From: Acanthaster planci
Taxonomy: Eukaryota; Echinodermata; Asteroidea; Valvatida; Acanthasteridae
Length of the DNA stretch: 24,719 nucleotides
Direction: 5' to 3'
NCBI RefSeq assembly: GCF_001949145.1
Contig: NW_019091544.1
Coordinates: 343,615 to 368,333, forward strand
The position numbers and the translations under genes are program-made. The notes below the pieces were generated by a model that did not search any database, was not told the origin of the DNA, and worked only from the letters and a program-made list of their open reading frames with translations. Numbering within the stretch: position 1 is the first letter of the stretch; each line of letters starts with the position of its first letter. Shown one piece after another: positions 20,636 to 24,719 of the stretch.

Positions 20636-20830
20636 CATGTCCCAGTATGTTAGCGCCTGTGATTTGTGCAGTAGATACGAAGTCCCGAATTTCTTGACTG
20701 TTTCCGTGTGTATGAGTCTGCTCTTCATGAAGCGTGGTGTCGATACGTTGATGTCAAAGGCGAAGACTGAAACATAGAAGCAGACAATACCCAAGTGAAT
20801 GGTTAACAAAATAAAAGGAGATGGCGCCAT
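20636..20830 (-). CDS. AIG1: Exon 1e: AIG1-like alternative first exon
   Basis: Sixty-five codons, exactly the length of exon 1a, from ATGGCGCC (20830) to a phase-0 donor (ATG then GTAAAT, 20630-20635; a weaker donor than the others). It begins MAPSPFILL, with a hydrophobic helix at about residues 6-25 (LGIVCFYVSVFAF), then INVSTPRFMKS, a charged stretch, and the end QALTYWDM with the conserved Thr. LTYWDM is the closest of the copies to exon 1a's LTMWNM. No clean minus-strand TATA box; a TTTATA lies about 45 bp upstream. Confidence 0.75.
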
Positions 20831-21633
20831 GATATCCCATAAGTTCCGTAATACATGGAGCGTTCAGTGTATGGGTATAAAGGACCCAACTCCAAATGCC
20901 GCGGGAGATATATGGTGCAGTACAGTGGGACATACAGTGCAGACGCGTTACAATGCACACGTTGCCATGGCTGTCCGCTCATAAGTCCAAGCACTGTAAC
21001 ATTCAGCCATATTTTTATGGATGATGAATATAGCGTGAAACTTGGCATTTTGGGAGAGCGGAAAAATTCAAGATAAAACTTAAGCGTTCCTTTCTTTTAA
21101 ACATACAAAGGGGTGGGAGGAGAGGAACACAAATCGGGCGTATTTTAGCAGGTGAACTAAAATCTTCACCAATTATATTTCACTTAGATTGCATGAATAC
21201 ATGTATTATTTTCTGTGTGCGCTTTTATTAGTTTCGGATTATGAAGTGTGCTTCCATCAAGGAGTTATACAACCCCTTATTTTTTCTCACTAGCGACGAG
21301 GTACTTAACAAATCCCTAAACTACATGTGTCGGTGTATCAGGATTCTGCTCCATTCTCATGAGCTTTGGGTATTTTGGGTGTCGTTCTTGAAGCCCACAA
21401 TTCTACTAACTTTATCACCATCTTGGAGACAAAGTTTGGCTTGTATAAAGTGACCAACAGAATCCGTGTAAAGTGAGTGTGCAACATATTCCTTCGAGTA
21501 ACTTGAAAGGAAAACCACACGGTAAAGATGGCTGTGCTGTCAATCACGACAAGTACATTCGTCCGCTCGTCACTCACCACCCGAACAGCTAGGGCGCCGG
21601 GAAGGGCTGGTGGCATTGCATTGTGACAGGCTA

Positions 21634-21640
21634 TTTTATA
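21634..21640 (-). promoter_or_regulatory. TATAAAA box, minus strand, unknown transcript
   Basis: GTGTATAAAATAGCC on the minus strand with a CCCAATAAA / ATTGGC stretch upstream (21660-21690). Downstream the minus strand has an open frame to 21338 with a hydrophobic stretch (VIDSTAIFTVWFSF) and a possible donor after KPNFVSKM. It might be a sixth, diverged first exon, but lacks the L-T-x-W motif. Confidence 0.35.
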
Positions 21641-21718
21641 CACGACCGTTAGCGAAGCGTTTATTGGGTTTTATGATTAGCCAATGGCAATGCTTTGACA
21701 CAGACGAAAGTTTCGGCC

Positions 21719-21730
21719 TATATATAAAAA
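21719..21730 (+). promoter_or_regulatory. TATA-like box, plus strand
   Basis: TATATATAAAAA on the plus strand, 80-90 bp from the minus-strand TATA box and pointing away from it, with CCAAT at about 21681-21685 between. No recognisable coding exon follows; the first ATG opens only a very short frame. Confidence 0.3.
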
Positions 21731-22099
21731 ACTTGGTACAATCACATCTTCTCAATAAGTATCAGTGATCACGTGTCTTTCTCAGAAATGAGGAAGGAAA
21801 AGAAAAAGCATTGAAATGATTACCGTCACATTTAGCGAGCTCGCGCGCCTGCCAGAAACTTACCCACAATGCTCTGCACGTCGTTAGCTGTGACCCTGCG
21901 TGACATATTTCCTTCACTAAAATATGTGCAACGCCATCAGCCTTTCCCAGCGCCCTCTTCGAGCGCTGGGCAATGATCTCATTCCCATGGGTACGATCTT
22001 GCGGCGCACTAAGTTGGTTCCCGTAATGCCTTGCTTGATCTTAATCCCTGAGAGATTTTGATATGTATTGCTGGAGACATACTTTTTAAAATCTCTTTA

Positions 22100-22195
22100 T
22101 TACAAAACTGTCCATATCTGCCGTCGTGTGTCACGCGTTGTCCGTCGTGCGCCCTCTGTCGTGCGTCGCCCGTCGTGCGTCGCCCGTGTTTTTTT
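22100..22195 (-). repeat. CGACG-rich minisatellite, copy 1
   Basis: Tandem imperfect units of GGGCGACGCACGAC on the minus strand, ending in CGACGGCAGATATGGA. The same two motifs occur on the plus strand at 23055-23160, so the two copies are inverted relative to each other, about 0.9 kb apart. Confidence 0.7.
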
Positions 22196-22284
22196 GTCAC
22201 GATTGTGCAGTGGTATTTTCTAATTTGACCCTTGATCGTTAACAGCCTGACTTTAGGTCTATAGCCTATGTAATATTTCTGTCT

Positions 22285-22497
22285 GTGCCTGCACGACATC
22301 CCACGGAACGGAATGTAAATAATAGATTATTTACAATGTTTGATTCCTTAATAGTTGTCATAAGAGACGAACTGATTCAACGTTATTTTGAGGGCGGGTA
22401 TGCCTATGATGAAATCTGCTGTATACTCCAAATAAGACACGACTTTAGTTGCAGGTTGGCTCACAGAAGTCTTTTAAACAGTAACGTTACTTGTTAG
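22285..22497 (+). pseudogene. Possible N-terminal scrap of an integrase-core transposase
   Basis: Seventy-codon ORF. The middle part, DELIQRYFEGGYAYDEICC followed by ILQIRHDF, resembles the N-terminal helix-turn-helix lead of the integrase-core (rve) transposon proteins common in marine invertebrates and fish (pattern: aromatic-rich Y-F-x-x-G-x-x-Y-x-E-I-x-x-x-L). The expected continuation (S-L-R-T-L-K-R) is absent: the frame goes to SCRL and a stop. From memory of the family pattern only. Confidence 0.3.
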
Positions 22498-22499
22498 CC

Positions 22500-23040
22500 C
22501 CATAAATAATGCTGATGGGCTGGACAACCTGTTCTCATTGGTACATCTACCATGGCATACACACCCACAAAAACCGATACGTCATATTTTCTGAAACTTA
22601 AACCAAATGGTAATTGCCCCCTAAAAATACATTTAATAAACAGTTTGTTATCCACAGCACGTCTAGTATTTCTGGATTTCAAGGTGAAATTGAGAGGGCA
22701 AGATGGAATATCTGTATCGGTTGGCAGATTTCTTCCTGGAATTTGATGAAACCAAGTCGGCACATTTTTACAATATGTAAATTAGAATAACACTGTGGAT
22801 AAGTTGGCCGGAATATTTTTGCTGAAAATGTTTTTCCCCAAAAAACACTTGGTTGAATTCTCAGAGAGGCGATATCTTCTGGTCAAAGGGCAGGGGTAGT
22901 CTCGCATTATTGGAATTAATTATGTGACTAGTATATGCTTTGCAGGTGGGATTACTTGCCTTATTCGGAAAAGATCTTTATAAGTGAATGGAATCATCAC
23001 ATTGTCATTTGTTAACCCCCGGCTTTTGCAGGTCCTATGC
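22500..23040. other. Unassigned interval
   Basis: Overlapping ORFs of up to 89 codons on both strands (22494-22763) and one at 22920-23165, none recognisable. No repeat array inside. Confidence 0.4.
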
Positions 23041-23054
23041 AACCAATTTGATGG

Positions 23055-23160
23055 GCGACGCACGACGGAAAAATGGCATGTTTGGAACTGGTAAATGGCA
23101 GAATTGCGACACAACAAAAAGCAAAATGCGACGAATGACGGGCGACGGCAGATATGGAAT
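23055..23160 (+). repeat. CGACG-rich minisatellite, copy 2
   Basis: Contains GGGCGACGCACGACGG (23053-23070) and GGGCGACGGCAGATATGGA (about 23140-23158), as in the inverted copy at 22100-22195, with diverged sequence between. Confidence 0.65.
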
Positions 23161-23169
23161 TTCATACTT

Positions 23170-24100
23170 TCCTATGGGGAAAAGGTTTTATTTCCAGACA
23201 GTGAGAATTGTGAAAAGGACTAGTCTTCGCAGCTCGAGGACCCTTCTCCTGTTGAAATGTCAGGCTTCACTTCCCCTTGTAAAAAATCCCCCAGAACCAA
23301 AATTGTAACCCTTTTTTTGAAGACGAGTTTCCCCAGCATGTTGTGTTAAAAAATCACTCGCCGGCAGTCGACGTTTTTACCCGCGCTAGGCGCGATGCAG
23401 ATTAACGTTTGCAAATGCATCACAAGTCGCCTACTTCCTGTCGAAGCGAAGCTGGAGAAATTTCAAGGCTTTTGCATGTCGGACAAATTCTTCAACTTGC
23501 ACAATGCACTTGAGAACAAATGGCAGAGTCATGATCACAATGATGATGGATTCAAGACCAAAGTGATTTCAAATTGAATCCCAAAGAAAAGACATAGAAA
23601 AGACGAGCTAGACCTGAGACTTCTGTCCGATTACATGACTATTCATTCTGGGCGCTCTCGGCAGCCAGGTGCACAATCACCCTATCGCTCTGCGCTATTG
23701 GTCGATCCTGTCTGAAATCTTCAACTTAAGAACTTCTCTTTTCTAAACAATCCTTCATAAACGTGAATTAGAAAGAGGGTTATATGGTAGTGCCCCCTAT
23801 GCTCCGATTGACTATTTCACCGTGAGAAATATCTGAATAAGGCTACGGTTTTTCAGTAATCATCTTTGCCATTGCTTAAGCTTTCCTAAGAATTTTAGAT
23901 CAAGGAAATTGGACGGGCCAAATTGAAGATACACCTAATAGGTGGGGCTTTCGCTCTTTGGGCCAAGTGCACAAAGATGGTAAATTACTGTAGTTGAAAG
24001 AACGACCGAGTTCTAAGTAGGCCTAAATGGGTCTTTCCTTCTGTTCTGCATGTTCCAATAAAACAATCATTTTCAAATAAATTCATACCCAAACAGATAG
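23170..24100. other. Unassigned interval
   Basis: A 60-codon plus-strand ORF (23395-23577) has a mildly hydrophilic, coding-like composition but no recognisable family. Nothing else is supported. Confidence 0.4.
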
Positions 24101-24106
24101 ATTTAC

Positions 24107-24640
24107 CTCCACATCGCTTCCTTCCATCACCCCAACATCAAGTCTTCTGTCAATCTGGCCCTTGTTCGTAGAGCATAGAAATGTTTGCAGCGAGGAACAT
24201 CTCACCCAAGAACTCTGTCGCGTCACCATAGCGTTGCATGGGAACAGATACAAGTCCAGAAAAGCCAGACCGCAAGATCAAAGATTCACCCCGCCGAAGA
24301 GTCACCTATACCCAAAGCCAACTAGTAAGGACCCCTAGTTCTATTACCCCTCCTTTCCTATAGGCAGTACATGTACTTCCCACCAAATCCAGCGTATTCT
24401 ACACTAGCACGGTATTCGAGTGTATACAGCCCCGGCCCCCTGGAGATGCAGAACCTGCTAACCCCCAACAAGGACAGGCCTAACAGCACATGCCAGGAAT
24501 GTGTACAAGATCTCTCCATAGTGTATTTTGGCGAGATCGGCAGAAACCTACTCACCAGACTCATTGAACACAAAGCCCACGGCAGGAAGAGACAATTCGA
24601 GAAATCAGCCACCATGAAGCAATCCCATACCGAAGACCAC
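24107..24640 (+). pseudogene. Penelope-like element 3' part (RT tail linker and GIY-YIG nuclease), broken
   Basis: Plus-strand remains of the C-terminal third of a Penelope-like retroelement protein. The region FHHPNIKSSVNLALVRRA (from about 24122) is the linker after the reverse transcriptase. A stop follows at 24176, then in another frame SEEHLTQELCRVTIALHGN (from 24189), the usual end of the linker. Back in the first frame comes TPNKDRPNSTCQECVQ and VYFGEIGRNLLTRLIEHKA (about 24446-24580), the GIY-YIG endonuclease core with YIG changed to YFG. At least one stop and two frame changes make it inactive. The catalytic RT domain is absent, as in a 5'-truncated insertion. Confidence 0.75.
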
Positions 24641-24655
24641 CAGAAGGAGGTTGTC

Positions 24656-24693
24656 GGGGGGGGGGGGGTAGAGGGGTGCAGGGGGGGGGGGGG
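24656..24693 (+). repeat. G-tracts with G-quadruplex potential
   Basis: Runs of 13, 4 and 13 G (24656-24668, 24672-24675, 24681-24693) directly after the Penelope-like remnant, near the window edge. Long homopolymers are also prone to length errors. Confidence 0.75.
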
Positions 24694-24719
24694 AAGTAAG
24701 ATAGCAAGATATGGGATGG

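Noticed and set aside
1-24719. CRISPR array, operon, rRNA or prokaryotic genes
   Set aside because: No such structure; spliced exons, SINEs and Tc1/Penelope elements show animal nuclear DNA.

Overview
The window is animal nuclear DNA: AT-rich, intron-rich, full of degenerate mobile elements, and peppered with TACATGTA palindromes and AGGCCTA motifs. That texture suggests a marine invertebrate deuterostome (echinoderm, hemichordate or cephalochordate). The assignment is by impression only, and nothing here is bacterial or organellar.

One gene dominates, on the minus strand from about 16.7 kb down to 2.45 kb. It is a six-exon member of the AIG1/ADTRP (FAR-17a/AIG1-like) family of multi-pass membrane hydrolases. 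The coding exons are 16487-16681, 14169-14297, 11318-11419, 7753-7868, 6278-6429 and 2454-2497. Every junction has a GT donor and AG acceptor, the phases agree (0,0,0,2,1), and the product is 245 aa. Both residues that correspond to the catalytic pair of human AIG1 (Thr43, His134) are present, as Thr61 and His143.

Upstream of this gene on the same strand (18.3-20.8 kb) are four more exons that look like its exon 1 and nothing else: 18313-18561, 19004-19225, 20234-20406 (frameshifted) and 20636-20830. Each has a hydrophobic N-terminal segment, ends in an L/I-T-x-W-x-x motif carrying the catalytic-type Thr, and stops at a phase-0 donor. I found no second copy of exons 2-6. The simplest reading is a UGT1A- or protocadherin-like layout: a tandem row of alternative first exons that share one constant 3' part. 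At least two of them have a TATAAAA box 50-70 bp upstream of the ATG. The competing explanation is a row of dead or partial duplications.

The introns hold the other notable structures. Intron 4 begins with a 45-bp tandem array made of copies of the exon-4 end plus its 5' splice site, giving five intact GTGAGT donors in a row out of six. Intron 3 carries a decayed Tc1 element (8964-10694), and that element was itself hit by a 59-bp perfect hairpin with TTAA ends. Intron 1 has a 283-bp foldback element. Intron 5 has a palindromic pair of tRNA-like SINE heads and AGTCC-rich arrays. The right end (21-24.7 kb) is a repeat zone with a possible bidirectional promoter, CGACG-rich minisatellites, a possible transposase scrap, and a broken Penelope-like GIY-YIG end next to long G-tracts.
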